Shown in pieces: positions 1-7,462 of a stretch of 64,000 bases of DNA. Each line of letters starts with the position of its first letter. The stretch's first letter is position 1. Under the pieces are notes generated by a model. That model saw only the letters and a program-made list of their open reading frames with translations. It was not told where the DNA came from and made no database searches. The position numbers were made by a program, and so were the translations under genes. The stretch comes from Arsenicicoccus dermatophilus (GTDB lineage: Bacteria > Actinomycetota > Actinomycetes > Actinomycetales > Dermatophilaceae): assembly GCF_022568795.1 (NCBI RefSeq), contig NZ_JAKZHU010000001.1, positions 2,604,001 to 2,668,000 of the forward strand. The letters are read 5' to 3'.

Positions 1-271
1 TCCCGATGTGCAGCAGCTCCGGCACGGTCCGGCCGAAGGAGTGCTCGTAGTGCGGAGCCACCAGACGCAAGGTGCCCGGGTGCTGGTGACCGATCAGACT
101 CGTGACGGTGACCTCGTCGCCGACCCGGGCCTCGGCGTCCAGGAAGCCGGACATGCGCAGGACATAGGGCTTGGTGCGGGTCTCGTCGGGCAGCTGGGGG
201 GACCGGTCCTCGGGTCGCAGGAGGACCCGCTCGATCTCCACCCAGGTGCCGGCGGGGACGAGATCACTCAT
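1..271 (-). CDS. ortA: 2-amino-4-oxopentanoate thiolase, alpha subunit (partial, C-terminus outside window)
   Basis: Small subunit of the enzyme that splits 2-amino-4-oxopentanoate with CoA into alanine and acetyl-CoA, the last step of oxidative ornithine breakdown. The 90 visible codons start MSDLVPAGTWVEIERVLL and carry the family signatures 'RSPQLPDET', 'GDEVTVTSL' and 'TVPELLHIG', which match clostridial OrtA along its length; only the last few residues should be missing. The ATG is preceded by a good AAGGAG-type site. It lies 93 nt downstream of the 2,4-diaminopentanoate dehydrogenase gene on the same strand, which supplies its substrate. The catalytic beta subunit (ortB) would be expected just past the left edge. 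Assignment rests on motif memory, not on a search. Confidence 0.85.
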   Translation of the reverse strand, partial: MSDLVPAGTWVEIERVLLRPEDRSPQLPDETRTKPYVLRMSGFLDAEARVGDEVTVTSLIGHQHPGTLRLVAPHYEHSFGRTVPELLHIG

Positions 272-291
272 GCCATCTCTCCTTCTCTTCC

Positions 292-354
292 CTGCCGGGG
301 GCGGTCGGACCCGCCTGGGCGACGAGGCCCGGCGAGTCCGACCACCCCCGGCAG
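292..354 (-). promoter_or_regulatory. 19-bp stem-loop between ord and ortA
   Basis: Positions 292-310 and 336-354 form a 19-bp inverted repeat (one G-U pair in RNA) with a 25-nt GC-rich loop, filling most of the gap between ord and ortA. There is no U tract, so it may be an attenuator or an mRNA-stabilising element within the operon and not a full terminator. Its function is inferred from position only. Confidence 0.6.
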
Positions 355-364
355 GTCGTGGACG

Positions 365-1402
365 TCAGACGCGGCGGCGGTAGGCCGAGGCGCCCATCAG
401 GGCCGCGGGGACCGGGATGTCGAGCATGTTCTTCAGGCCCGGGGTGGCCTCGACGATGCGGGGCACGCAGTTGACCGCGATGCCCTTGGTGGCCGTGCCA
501 CCGGCATACTCCGGCGTGATCTGCATGTTGATCTCGGGCATGCCCTTGATGGTGATGTAGTCGCCCGTGCCCTGGCCCTCCAGCTCCGGGAGGACCTGCT
601 GGGGGTGGATCAGGGTGAGGACGACCTCGTCGCCGCGGTAGCCCAGGAGGGTCTGCTTGCAGCCGGCGACCATGCCCGGCTCGACCACGATGTGGGGGGT
701 CTCGCGGCGGACCGTGGAGATGATCGGCTCGCGGCGCTGCTCGATGCGGTCCACGCCCAGGCCCAGCGCGTCGGAGATCATCCGGGCCGACTCGGGGAAG
801 CCGATGTGGCCGTCGACCGAGCCGTCCTCGACGCCCTTGAGGAACTCCTCCTCGGACAGGCCGACGCCCTGCGTGCGCATGACGGTCGGGCCGTAGGGGC
901 TCAGGTCGTTGACGCGGGAGGCCTCGATCGAGGTGACCTCGTGGCAGCCGGCGGTCAGGGCGACGACCAGCATGTCCATGGACAGGCCCGGGTTGACGCC
1001 GGTGCCGATGATCGAGACGCCGTTGGCCTTGGCGAGCTCGTCGAGCTCCTTGGCCAGCTCGGGGCTCTGCGCCTCGGGGGACGCCATCTCCTCGGCGATG
1101 GAGACGCAGTTGATGCCGGCCTTGAGGATGGTGCGCAGGTCGTCCATCTGCTCCTCGACCCAGGAGGTCGTGGCGATGACGACGCAGTCGACCTTGTCCT
1201 TGTCGAGCACGCTCGCCGGGTCGTCGGTGACCTGGACGCCGAGGTGGTCGACGCCGAGGACCTCACCGAGGTCCTTGCCGACGTAGTCCGGGCGGCTGTC
1301 GATGCCGCCGACCAGCTGGAAGCCCTCCTTGCCCGCCATGAGCTTGGCCATGCCGCTGCCCATCGCGCCGAGGCCCCACTGGACGACCCTGATTCGCTCC
1401 AT
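365..1402 (-). CDS. ord: 2,4-diaminopentanoate dehydrogenase
   Basis: NAD(P)-dependent enzyme that oxidatively deaminates 2,4-diaminopentanoate to 2-amino-4-oxopentanoate in ornithine catabolism. The 345-aa protein opens MERIRVVQW and has an N-terminal Rossmann motif GLGAMGSG (residues 10-17), then the family blocks 'GTGVNPGLSMDML' and 'GHIGFPESARMI'; it belongs to the dihydrodipicolinate reductase-like superfamily. I chose the ATG at 1402 because AAGGAG lies 7 nt upstream; an in-frame start at 1459 has no such site. The neighbour downstream is ortA, the next enzyme in the pathway, so the two likely form an operon with ortB and ornithine mutase genes to the left. Such genes are best known from amino-acid-fermenting clostridia. 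Confidence 0.88.
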   Translation of the reverse strand: MERIRVVQWGLGAMGSGMAKLMAGKEGFQLVGGIDSRPDYVGKDLGEVLGVDHLGVQVTDDPASVLDKDKVDCVVIATTSWVEEQMDDLRTILKAGINCVSIAEEMASPEAQSPELAKELDELAKANGVSIIGTGVNPGLSMDMLVVALTAGCHEVTSIEASRVNDLSPYGPTVMRTQGVGLSEEEFLKGVEDGSVDGHIGFPESARMISDALGLGVDRIEQRREPIISTVRRETPHIVVEPGMVAGCKQTLLGYRGDEVVLTLIHPQQVLPELEGQGTGDYITIKGMPEINMQITPEYAGGTATKGIAVNCVPRIVEATPGLKNMLDIPVPAALMGASAYRRRV

Positions 1403-1656
1403 CGCAATGCTCCTTGGTCCGCGCCCCGCGGCCGCCCCGGATGCCTCGGGGTCCGTCACCGCTGACGCCTCTTCCCGGAGGATACACAGCGCGGATGACC
1501 CTGCCGTGAGCGGGATCCGGGCGACGTTTGCCCTGGTGGGTGACGTTATGCAGGCGGTCCCGACGCCACGCAGGCCAACACCTTCTCGGCATGCGGGCGG
1601 GTGGTTGGGTATGCCGATCGGGGACCGGATCGAGAGCCCGGATCAGGGGCCTGGAC

Positions 1657-1693
1657 GGGGGTCCGGGCCGGGGGTCCGGGCCGGGGGTCCGGG
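1657..1693. repeat. 13-bp tandem repeat (about 3 copies), in the ord-ispH gap
   Basis: Three consecutive copies of GGGGTCCGGGCCG occupy 1657-1693, the last one truncated. They sit in the 327-nt gap between ord (start 1402) and the end of ispH (1730). The rest of that gap is GC-rich, with one GTATGCCG octamer at 1609 and a single AT-richer patch near 1525-1560 that could hold the ord promoter, but I see no clear -35/-10 pair. Confidence 0.75.
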
Positions 1694-1729
1694 TCAGCGC
1701 AGCGCGACGGGCCGGTGCAGCCCGACGGG

Positions 1730-2737
1730 TCAGTGCAGCGCGCCGCCCGCCGCGGCCGCCCGGTCGGACTGGCCGCGTGCCTTGAGGTCCTTGCGGATCT
1801 CCATCGGCAGCGAGAAGCTCAGCGACTCCTCGGCCGCCGTGACCGCGTGGACGTCGGCATAGCCGCGCGCCGCCAGCCGGTCCAGCACCTCGCGCACCAG
1901 CACCTCGGGGACGCTCGCGCCGCTCGTGACGCCCACGGTGGTGACCCCGTCCAGCCAGGCCTCGTCGATCTCGTCGGCGTAGTCGACCAGGTGCCCGGCG
2001 CGCGCCCCGTGCTCCAGGGCGACCTCGACCAGGCGCACGGAGTTGGAGGAGTTGCGCGAGCCGACCACGATCATCAGGTCGGTGTCCGGGGCCATCTGCT
2101 TGACCGCGAGCTGACGGTTCTGCGTGGCGTAGCAGATGTCGTCGCTCGGCGGGTCCTGCAGGCGCGGGAACTTCGCGCGCAGCCGGCGCACCGTCTCCAT
2201 GGTCTCGTCGACGCTGAGCGTGGTCTGGCTCAGCCACACGACCTTGTCCGGGTCACGCACCTCGACGTGCTCCACGGCGTCCGGGTTGTCCACGATCGTG
2301 ATGTGCTCGGGCGCCTCGCCGCTCGTGCCCACGACCTCCTCGTGACCCTCGTGGCCGATGAGCAGGATGTCGTAGTCCTCGTCGGCGAAGCGCACGGCCT
2401 CGCGGTGCACCTTGGTGACCAGCGGGCACGTGGCGTCGATGGTCTTGAGGCTCAGCGCCCGGGCCTCGTCGTGGACCACGGGGGCGACACCGTGGGCGCT
2501 GAAGACGACCGTCGCGCCCTCGGGCACCTCGTCGGTCTCGTCCACGAAGATCGCACCACGCCGCTCCAGCGTGGAGACCACGTGCTTGTTGTGGACGATC
2601 TGCTTGCGCACGTAGACCGGCGGGCCGTAGAGCTCCAGCGCCTTCTCCACGGTCACGACGGCACGGTCGACGCCGGCGCAGTAGCCACGAGGGGCGGCGA
2701 GCAGGACGCGCTTGGCGGAGGGCTGCGGGTCGGTCAC
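1730..2737 (-). CDS. ispH: 4-hydroxy-3-methylbut-2-enyl diphosphate reductase (IspH/LytB)
   Basis: Last enzyme of the MEP isoprenoid pathway; it reduces HMBPP to IPP and DMAPP using a [4Fe-4S] cluster. The 335-aa product has the three cluster cysteines in their usual contexts: C20 ([12 protein letters not shown]), C104 ([12 protein letters not shown]) and C202 ([11 protein letters not shown]), plus the substrate-binding 'IVHNKHVV' and '[10 protein letters not shown]' segments. The GTG at 2737 gives the normal family length; an in-frame ATG further upstream (2788) would add 17 non-conserved residues. In many actinobacteria ispH sits divergent to xseA-xseB; here the insertion sequence, two accessory genes and about 3 kb separate it from xseA. 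Confidence 0.95.
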   Translation of the reverse strand: MTDPQPSAKRVLLAAPRGYCAGVDRAVVTVEKALELYGPPVYVRKQIVHNKHVVSTLERRGAIFVDETDEVPEGATVVFSAHGVAPVVHDEARALSLKTIDATCPLVTKVHREAVRFADEDYDILLIGHEGHEEVVGTSGEAPEHITIVDNPDAVEHVEVRDPDKVVWLSQTTLSVDETMETVRRLRAKFPRLQDPPSDDICYATQNRQLAVKQMAPDTDLMIVVGSRNSSNSVRLVEVALEHGARAGHLVDYADEIDEAWLDGVTTVGVTSGASVPEVLVREVLDRLAARGYADVHAVTAAEESLSFSLPMEIRKDLKARGQSDRAAAAGGALH

Positions 2738-2818
2738 CCCCCCAATCCTAGGCGAGCGCCCGACCCCGGCCGCCCTTCCGGCATACACCCCCAGGGATCT
2801 CCCCTCCCGCCCCCGCTT

Positions 2819-2828
2819 CCGCCACTAG
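2819..2828 (+). repeat. Left half of a palindromic repeat copy split by the IS element
   Basis: CCGCCACTAG here joins GGGCAAGTGGCGG at 3773-3785 if the insertion sequence and its short target duplication are removed, rebuilding CCGCCACTAGGGGCAAGTGGCGG. This is an exact match (reverse strand) to the repeat at 5610-5632, so the element inserted at the CTAG inside a pre-existing repeat copy. Confidence 0.8.
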
Positions 2829-3769
2829 GGCGTGTCTCCCAAAGGTGAGCGTGGTGACACGCGATTGTCGGTGTCATGTCGCGGATGCAGGTGCTCTCGG
2901 ATAGCGAGTGGGTGCTGATCGAGCCGTTCATGCCGTGCGCGGATGGCAAGCGGGGCAGGCGATTTCGTGACCACCGGACCGTGGTCGAGCCGATCATCTA
3001 CCGGTACCGGACCGGGATCGCGTGGCGGGACCTGCCGGGCGAGTTCGGGCCCTGGCAGACCGTGTGGAAGCGACACCGCCGGTTCGCCGGTGACGGGACC
3101 TGGGACCGGGTGCTGACGGCTCTGCTGGCCCGTGCGGACGCGGCGGGGGTCATCGACTGGGACGTCGCTGTCGACTCCACGATCAACCGCGCCCACCAGC
3201 ACGCGACGAACACCACCCGCCTCGCGGGGGGATCTGTCGAATCACAAGAATCTGCTGTCCGAGCCGGCTGACCACGCCATCGGCAGGTCACGCGGCGGGT
3301 TGTCCACGAAGGTCCACCAGCTGTGCGACGGCCAGGGGCGACCGATCGCGGTGCTGCTCGGTCCTGGTCAGGGCAGCGACAGCCGGATGTTCACCAACCT
3401 GCTCGACGCCGTACGGGTCCCGCGCCCAGGCCCGGGCCGCCCACGCACGACCCCGGACGCGGTCATGGCCGACAAGGCCTGCTCCAGTCGAGCCCACCGC
3501 GCGCTGCTCCGGCGGCGCGGGATCACCACCGCGATCGCCGAGCCCCGCGACCAACGCGCCAACCGCAAACGCCGCGGCTCTGCCGGTGGGCGCCCCCGAA
3601 GACCGACCCTGGCCTGTACGCCAAACGCCACGTCGTCGAGAACGGTTTCGAACGCTTCAAGCAATGGCGCGCCATCGCGACCCGCTACGACAAGCTCGCC
3701 ATCACCTACCGCGCCGGCATCCTCCTACACGCCATCACCCTCTGGCTACCAGCATTAAGAGACACGCCC
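2828..3769 (+). mobile_element. IS5-family (IS427-like) insertion sequence
   Basis: About 942 bp bounded by terminal inverted repeats that begin GGGCGTGTCTC (left 2828-2838, right complement 3759-3769). Flanks show CTAG at both ends (2825-2828 and 3769-3772), consistent with a TA or CTAG target duplication; the symmetry of CTAG prevents a firm choice. It contains one transposase reading frame on the plus strand, broken by two single-base indels. The IS427 group is inferred from the transposase domain sequence and size. Insertion into a palindromic repeat is described separately. Confidence 0.85.
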
Positions 3770-3772
3770 TAG
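2876..3772 (+). pseudogene. IS5-family DDE transposase, two frameshifts
   Basis: Would encode a 298-aa DDE transposase. The first segment (2876-3230) holds the N-terminal DUF4096-like domain (start MSRMQVLSDSEWVLIEPFMP) and the first catalytic Asp in 'DVAVDSTINRAHQ'. The middle segment (3231 to about 3594) is in the next frame ('SEPADHAIGRSRGG', second Asp in 'VMADKACSS'); the last returns to the original frame with the catalytic Glu region 'HVVENGFERFKQWRAI' and 'TRYDKLA'. The shifts fall in a six-G run (3226-3231, one G too many) and a five-C run (3593-3597, one C too few). Programmed frameshifting could explain the first alone but not both. The stop TAG overlaps the right end of the element. 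Either decayed or affected by homopolymer sequencing errors. Confidence 0.85.
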
Positions 3773-3815
3773 GGGCAAGTGGCGGTGATCCCACGGCGTG
3801 TCGCGCCCCTTTGTG
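3773..3815 (+). repeat. Right half of the split palindromic repeat and its tail
   Basis: GGGCAAGTGGCGG (3773-3785) completes the interrupted repeat, and the following bases include GGCGTGTCGCG, the reverse complement of the CGCGACACGCC tail that accompanies the copies at 5610-5710. The match of both hairpin and tail shows that the two loci carry members of one family. Confidence 0.7.
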
Positions 3816-3879
3816 GCAGCTCGCGCGCACCTGTGGATAGCGCTTAGGGTCGTTTGACCCAGTTTGCTTTGATCTGCGT

Positions 3880-4767
3880 ATGCCGAGAGACATCGTCATC
3901 CCCCCGCAGCTCGGCTCCCGGTTCACGGTCGCCCAGGCCTACGACGCCGGCATGAACCGTCACGCCCTGCGCCTCGCCGCCCTGCACGCCCCCACGCGCG
4001 CCGTCCGCACCCTCCTGCCCGCGGCCACCCTCGACGACCGGCTCCAGGACCTGCTCCTCGTGCTGCCCGAGCGTTGCGCCTTCAGCCACGACACGGCAGC
4101 CCGGCTGTGGGACCTGCCGCTGCCCACCCCCTGGACCCCCGACGAACCCGTCCACGTGATGACCCCCGACACGGTGCGCCAACCCCGACGCCGCGGCGTC
4201 GTCGCTCACGCCGGCCTGGACCGCCGCGAGACCGTCCCACTCCCCGCCGGCGGCCAGGTCACCTCCGCCGCAGACACCTGGGCCGACCTCGCCTGCCGGA
4301 TCTCGCTCGACCGGCTGATCGTGGCGGGGGACGCGCTCTTCCCGCCGCGGGAGCACCGCGCGACCCTCGACAACCTGTGGGCCGCCGCCGCACGGCTCAG
4401 CCGCGGGCGGCGCCGTGCTGTCGAGGCCCTCGCCCTGATTCGCCCCGACAGCGCCTCCCCCATGGAGACGCTGACCCGCCTGCTGCTCGTGCGCGGCGGA
4501 CTGCCCGAGCCCGAGCTCAACGTGCCCGTCACCGACGACGACGGGGTCTTCCTGGGGTATGGCGACCTGGTGTGGCAGCAGGCGCGGGTGGTCGTGGAGT
4601 ACGACGGCGACCAGCACCGCACCGACCGGGCGCAGTGGCAGCACGACCACCGGCGGCTCCGCCGGATGCGGGCGGCAGGGTGGACCGTGATCGTGCTGAC
4701 GTATGACGACGTGCGGCGCACCCCCGCGGCCACGGTGGCCCTGGTGGCGCGGGCGCTCGCCGACTGA
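3880..4767 (+). CDS. DUF559/AbiEi-like nuclease-fold protein
   Basis: A 295-aa protein of a type very common in actinobacteria. The N-terminal two thirds resemble the winged-helix AbiEi-like region ('FSHDTAARLWDLPLP', 'VHVMTPD'), and the C-terminus is a DUF559/Vsr-like endonuclease fold with 'VVEYDGDQH' (Y241-H246) followed by 'DRRR'-like basic helices and 'GWTVIVLTYDDV'. The acidic residues of the YDGD motif are where such folds keep their metal ligands. Family members are often annotated as endonuclease domain-containing or type IV toxin-antitoxin AbiEi proteins, but no partner toxin (AbiEii-type nucleotidyltransferase) lies next to it, so it appears to be an orphan. Its start codon overlaps a GTATGCCG octamer and there is no clear ribosome binding site. 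Confidence 0.75.
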   Translation: MPRDIVIPPQLGSRFTVAQAYDAGMNRHALRLAALHAPTRAVRTLLPAATLDDRLQDLLLVLPERCAFSHDTAARLWDLPLPTPWTPDEPVHVMTPDTVRQPRRRGVVAHAGLDRRETVPLPAGGQVTSAADTWADLACRISLDRLIVAGDALFPPREHRATLDNLWAAAARLSRGRRRAVEALALIRPDSASPMETLTRLLLVRGGLPEPELNVPVTDDDGVFLGYGDLVWQQARVVVEYDGDQHRTDRAQWQHDHRRLRRMRAAGWTVIVLTYDDVRRTPAATVALVARALAD

Positions 4768-4887
4768 GCACCGCCGACGATCACGACGATGCCGAGAAGG
4801 ACCGGATCCCGCCAGGGGCAGCGGCACGTCGCCCGCGCCAGGGCGAGGCAGCCAGGTGTGCATGAGGGTCGGGTGCCATCCGACGCC

Positions 4888-5352
4888 ATGCCGCACGGCT
4901 ACGAGAGCTTCGCCGACGCCTTCGCCACCCACTCCGCCGTCTCCCCCTACAACGCGCACTACGACCGACCCGCCGTCCTGGGCCTGGTCGGTGACGTCCG
5001 CGGCCTTGACGTCCTCGACGCGGGGTGCGGAGCCGGCCACTACCTCGGCGAGCTCGACGCCCGACGCGCACACGTCGCCGGGACGGTTCATCCGACCGCG
5101 GACTGGCTCCGGATCGGCGGGTCCTACTTCACCGACGAGGTGCGCCACGACGTCTGGAGCGACGACTGGCCGGTCGTCTTCCGCCGCGCTCCCCTCGGCG
5201 TGCAGGTCGACGACGTGACGGGCGCCGGCTTCCTCGTCGAGCGGATCGTCGAGATGCGACCTGCCCCGTCGATGACGGCCCTCGACCCGGCTCTCGCCCA
5301 GCGGCTCGACGCCGAGACCGGCTTTCTCGCGCTGCGACTGCTCGCTCGCTGA
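4888..5352 (+). pseudogene. SAM-dependent methyltransferase with in-frame internal deletion
   Basis: A 154-aa frame that starts MPHGYESFADAFATHS. It keeps SAM-binding motif I (DAGCGAGHYLGEL, about residues 44-56), then jumps at about residue 65 directly into the C-terminal part of the same family ('TVHPTADWLRIGGSYF', 'WPVVFRRAPLGV', 'GFLVERIVE'). Intact relatives are about 240 aa, so roughly 85-90 residues, including motifs II and III and the catalytic region, are missing without a frame change. It is therefore very likely inactive, though it could still be translated. An upstream in-frame ATG at 4789 would add non-conserved sequence. It follows the DUF559 gene in the same direction after 120 nt. 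Confidence 0.75.
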
Positions 5353-5609
5353 CACCTCCCCCCGCTCGGCGATCGATCGTCGAGGACGACCAGGGCTGCC
5401 GCGGGCGGGCTGCACGGAGCCGGAGACACCCCGAGCACCCTGGCTCGCCCGGGCACCGGTCTCGTCCGAGCACCCCGCTGAGCCCCCCGCCCCGGCATAC
5501 ACCCTGACGGGAGAACGGGCCCGCCCCGCTCGACCAGGCCACCAGGCCCCTGCTCGACCCCGCCAGACCCACCCGTCGCGACGATCCCTGGAACCGCCCC
5601 GCCGGAATC

Positions 5610-5740
5610 CCGCCACTTGCCCCTAGTGGCGGCGACACGCCGCGCAAACCCCGCCACTTGCCCCTAGTGGTCGCGGCACGCCGTGCCCCGCGTGGTCGCG
5701 ACACGCCGCGCGAACACCCCCACTTGCCCCTGATGGCCAG
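5610..5740 (+). repeat. Cluster of palindromic repeats in a 400-nt gene-free gap
   Basis: Copy A (5610-5632) is CCGCCACTTGCCCCTAGTGGCGG, an 8-bp stem with a 7-nt loop; copy B (5651) repeats it with a decayed right arm; a degenerate third copy (CCCCACTTGCCCCTGATGG) begins near 5718. Each hairpin is followed by a GCGRCACGCCGYGC tail (5633, 5672, 5697). A and B are offset by 41 bp. The rest of the gap between the methyltransferase remnant (5352) and xseA (5753) is GC-rich, with a GTATGCCG octamer (reverse strand) at 5493 and no recognisable gene. Confidence 0.8.
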
Positions 5741-5752
5741 CAGGATCGGGGG

Positions 5753-6979
5753 GTGAGCACCCTCCCCGAGCGCGCCAACCAGACGACGGCCGAGCAGCCG
5801 TGGCCCGTCCGCGTGCTCTCGATGAAGATCGCGGACTACGTCGACAAGATGTCCGGGCTGTGGGTCGAGGGGCAGGTCGTCCAGCTCAACCGCCGCCCGG
5901 GCGCCGGGCTCGCCTTCCTCGTGCTGCGCGATCCCGACGTCGACATGTCCCTGTCGGTGACCCTCCCCACGCAGGTCCTCGACCGGCTCCCCACCCCGCT
6001 CGCCGACGGCGCCCGCGTGGTGGTGCAGGCCAAGCCGACCTTCTGGACCAGGCGCGGCACCCTTCAGCTCGAGGGTCGCCAGGTCCGCGCCGTCGGGGTG
6101 GGCGAGCTCCTCGCCCGGCTCGAGCACCTCAAGTCGGTGCTGCGCGCCGAGGGCCTCTTCGACGCCGCCCGCAAGCGACCGCTGCCCTTCCTCCCCCGCC
6201 GGGTCGGCCTCGTCTGCGGGCGGGCCAGCCAGGCCGAGCACGACGTGGTCGAGAACGCCCGACGCCGTTGGCCCGCGGTCGACTTCGAGATCCGGCGGGT
6301 CGCCGTGCAGGGCGCGAGCGCGGTCGCCGAGGTGTCCGCCGCGGTCCGCGAGCTCGACGCCATGGGCGACGTCGACGTCATCGTGGTCGCCCGCGGCGGC
6401 GGCGCCGTCGAGGACCTCCTGCCCTTCAGCAACGAGGCGCTCGTCCGCGTGGTCGCCGACTGCCTCACACCCGTCGTCAGCGCCATCGGCCACCACGAGG
6501 ACACCCCGCTGCTCGACCACGTCGCCGACTGGCGCGCCTCCACCCCCACCGACGCGGGCAAGCGGGTCGTGCCCGACCTCGCCGAGCAGCGGCGCACCGT
6601 GTCCGTCGCCTCCGAGCGGCTCGAGCGGGCGATCCGGTCGTATGTCGACCGCGAGCGCCGCGGCCTGAGCGCGCTCCTCTCGCGACCGGTGATGGCCGAC
6701 CCCACCACCCTGGTGACGCAGCGCCGCCACGAGATCACCCGCCTCGTCGACCGCGCCACCCGCCGGGTGGAGTCGACGGTGCAGCGGGACCGCGCCCGAT
6801 TGGAGGGAGTCGCCGGGCGCCTGCGGACCCTGTCGCCGCTCGGGACGCTGGAGCGCGGCTACGCCGTGGTGCAGCACGAGGACGGCTCGGTGGTCACCGG
6901 CCGCGAGGACGTGGCGCCGGCGGAGCTGCTGCGGGTGCGGGTGTCCGACGGCGACTTCGGGGTCACCGTCCTGGGCTGA
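5753..6979 (+). CDS. xseA: Exodeoxyribonuclease VII large subunit
   Basis: Catalytic subunit of exonuclease VII, which digests single-stranded DNA from both ends in repair. The 408-aa product has the N-terminal OB-fold (about residues 17-115), followed by the catalytic domain with 'GLVCGRASQAEHDV' (153-164), 'ARGGGAVEDL' (213-222) and 'SAIGHHEDTPLLDHVAD' (243-259), a coiled-coil stretch and the C-terminal 'LERGYAVV' segment. The GTG start follows an AGGATCGGGGG stretch, directly after the palindromic repeat cluster. Its small-subunit partner xseB is 95 nt downstream but on the opposite strand, an unusual arrangement. Confidence 0.95.
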   Translation: MSTLPERANQTTAEQPWPVRVLSMKIADYVDKMSGLWVEGQVVQLNRRPGAGLAFLVLRDPDVDMSLSVTLPTQVLDRLPTPLADGARVVVQAKPTFWTRRGTLQLEGRQVRAVGVGELLARLEHLKSVLRAEGLFDAARKRPLPFLPRRVGLVCGRASQAEHDVVENARRRWPAVDFEIRRVAVQGASAVAEVSAAVRELDAMGDVDVIVVARGGGAVEDLLPFSNEALVRVVADCLTPVVSAIGHHEDTPLLDHVADWRASTPTDAGKRVVPDLAEQRRTVSVASERLERAIRSYVDRERRGLSALLSRPVMADPTTLVTQRRHEITRLVDRATRRVESTVQRDRARLEGVAGRLRTLSPLGTLERGYAVVQHEDGSVVTGREDVAPAELLRVRVSDGDFGVTVLG

Positions 6980-7010
6980 GCCGGGCGCCTGCGCGGGCGG
7001 CCCGTCTCAG
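6976..7010. terminator. Possible hairpin between convergent xseA and xseB
   Basis: CTGAG-C-CGGGC at 6976-6986 can pair with GCCCG-T-CTCAG at 7000-7010, two 5-bp helices separated by one mismatch. It lies just after the xseA stop and could serve both converging genes. No U tract; weak support. Confidence 0.35.
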
Positions 7011-7073
7011 GGCAGCGCGTCGGTCTGCGCCCAGCGCGTGAATCTCGCCTCGGCGTGCGGGCGGCGAGCCCGC

Positions 7074-7310
7074 TCAGCCCTGGTCCGCCGCGGCCTCGGC
7101 GTCCTGCGCCGCGAGGTGCGCCTCGGCCCGGTCCAGGAAGCTCGCGCAGTGCGCCGCCAGCGCCTCGCCGCGCTCCCACACCCGCAGGCTCTCCTCGAGG
7201 GGCAGCTGACCAGCCTCCAGGCGCGACACGATCGAGACGAGCTCGTCCCGCGCCGCCTCGTAGGTCAGCTCGTCGACGGGGCGCTCGGTCGTGGGGGTCT
7301 GCTCGGCCAT
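7074..7310 (-). CDS. xseB: Exodeoxyribonuclease VII small subunit
   Basis: Regulatory subunit that binds the XseA C-terminal helices to form exonuclease VII. At 78 aa it has the expected size and the conserved block 'LTYEAARDELVSIVSRLEAGQLPLEESL' broken only by family-typical changes, followed by 'VWERGEAL'. It is predicted to be all helical. It faces xseA tail to tail instead of following it, so the two subunits are not co-transcribed here. The gene upstream on the same strand is the DUF4245 protein (ends 7463), a common xse neighbour in actinobacteria. Confidence 0.92.
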   Translation of the reverse strand: MAEQTPTTERPVDELTYEAARDELVSIVSRLEAGQLPLEESLRVWERGEALAAHCASFLDRAEAHLAAQDAEAAADQG

Positions 7311-7462
7311 GCGTCCACCCTAGGTGCAGCGGGCGGTCGTGCCGGGTCGACGCGGCGGCCGGTACGGCGCCGGGTTACGGCGGGGCGGGGTCAGTGCGCC
7401 GGGTCGGGACGGCACCCGCCGGCCCGGCGCGCGGCCACCCGCCCCAGCACCCCAGCGCCCGG

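Noticed and set aside
1403-1729. A tRNA or small RNA in the ord-ispH gap
   Set aside because: No cloverleaf or long stem; only a 13-bp tandem repeat and one octamer.
3132-3758. Transposase middle frame as a separate gene
   Set aside because: It is the central part of one transposase; its own start lies inside the first segment and the catalytic residues are split between frames.
2876-3772. Programmed frameshifting of the IS5-family transposase
   Set aside because: One slip could be programmed, but a second opposite shift at a C run is not a known arrangement; decay or sequencing error is simpler.
5353-5752. Possible small gene or CRISPR-like array in the repeat cluster at 5.6 kb
   Set aside because: Repeats are palindromic with tails and irregular spacing (41 then 66 nt), no unique spacers of fixed length and no cas genes, so not a CRISPR array; no coding frame with plausible composition.
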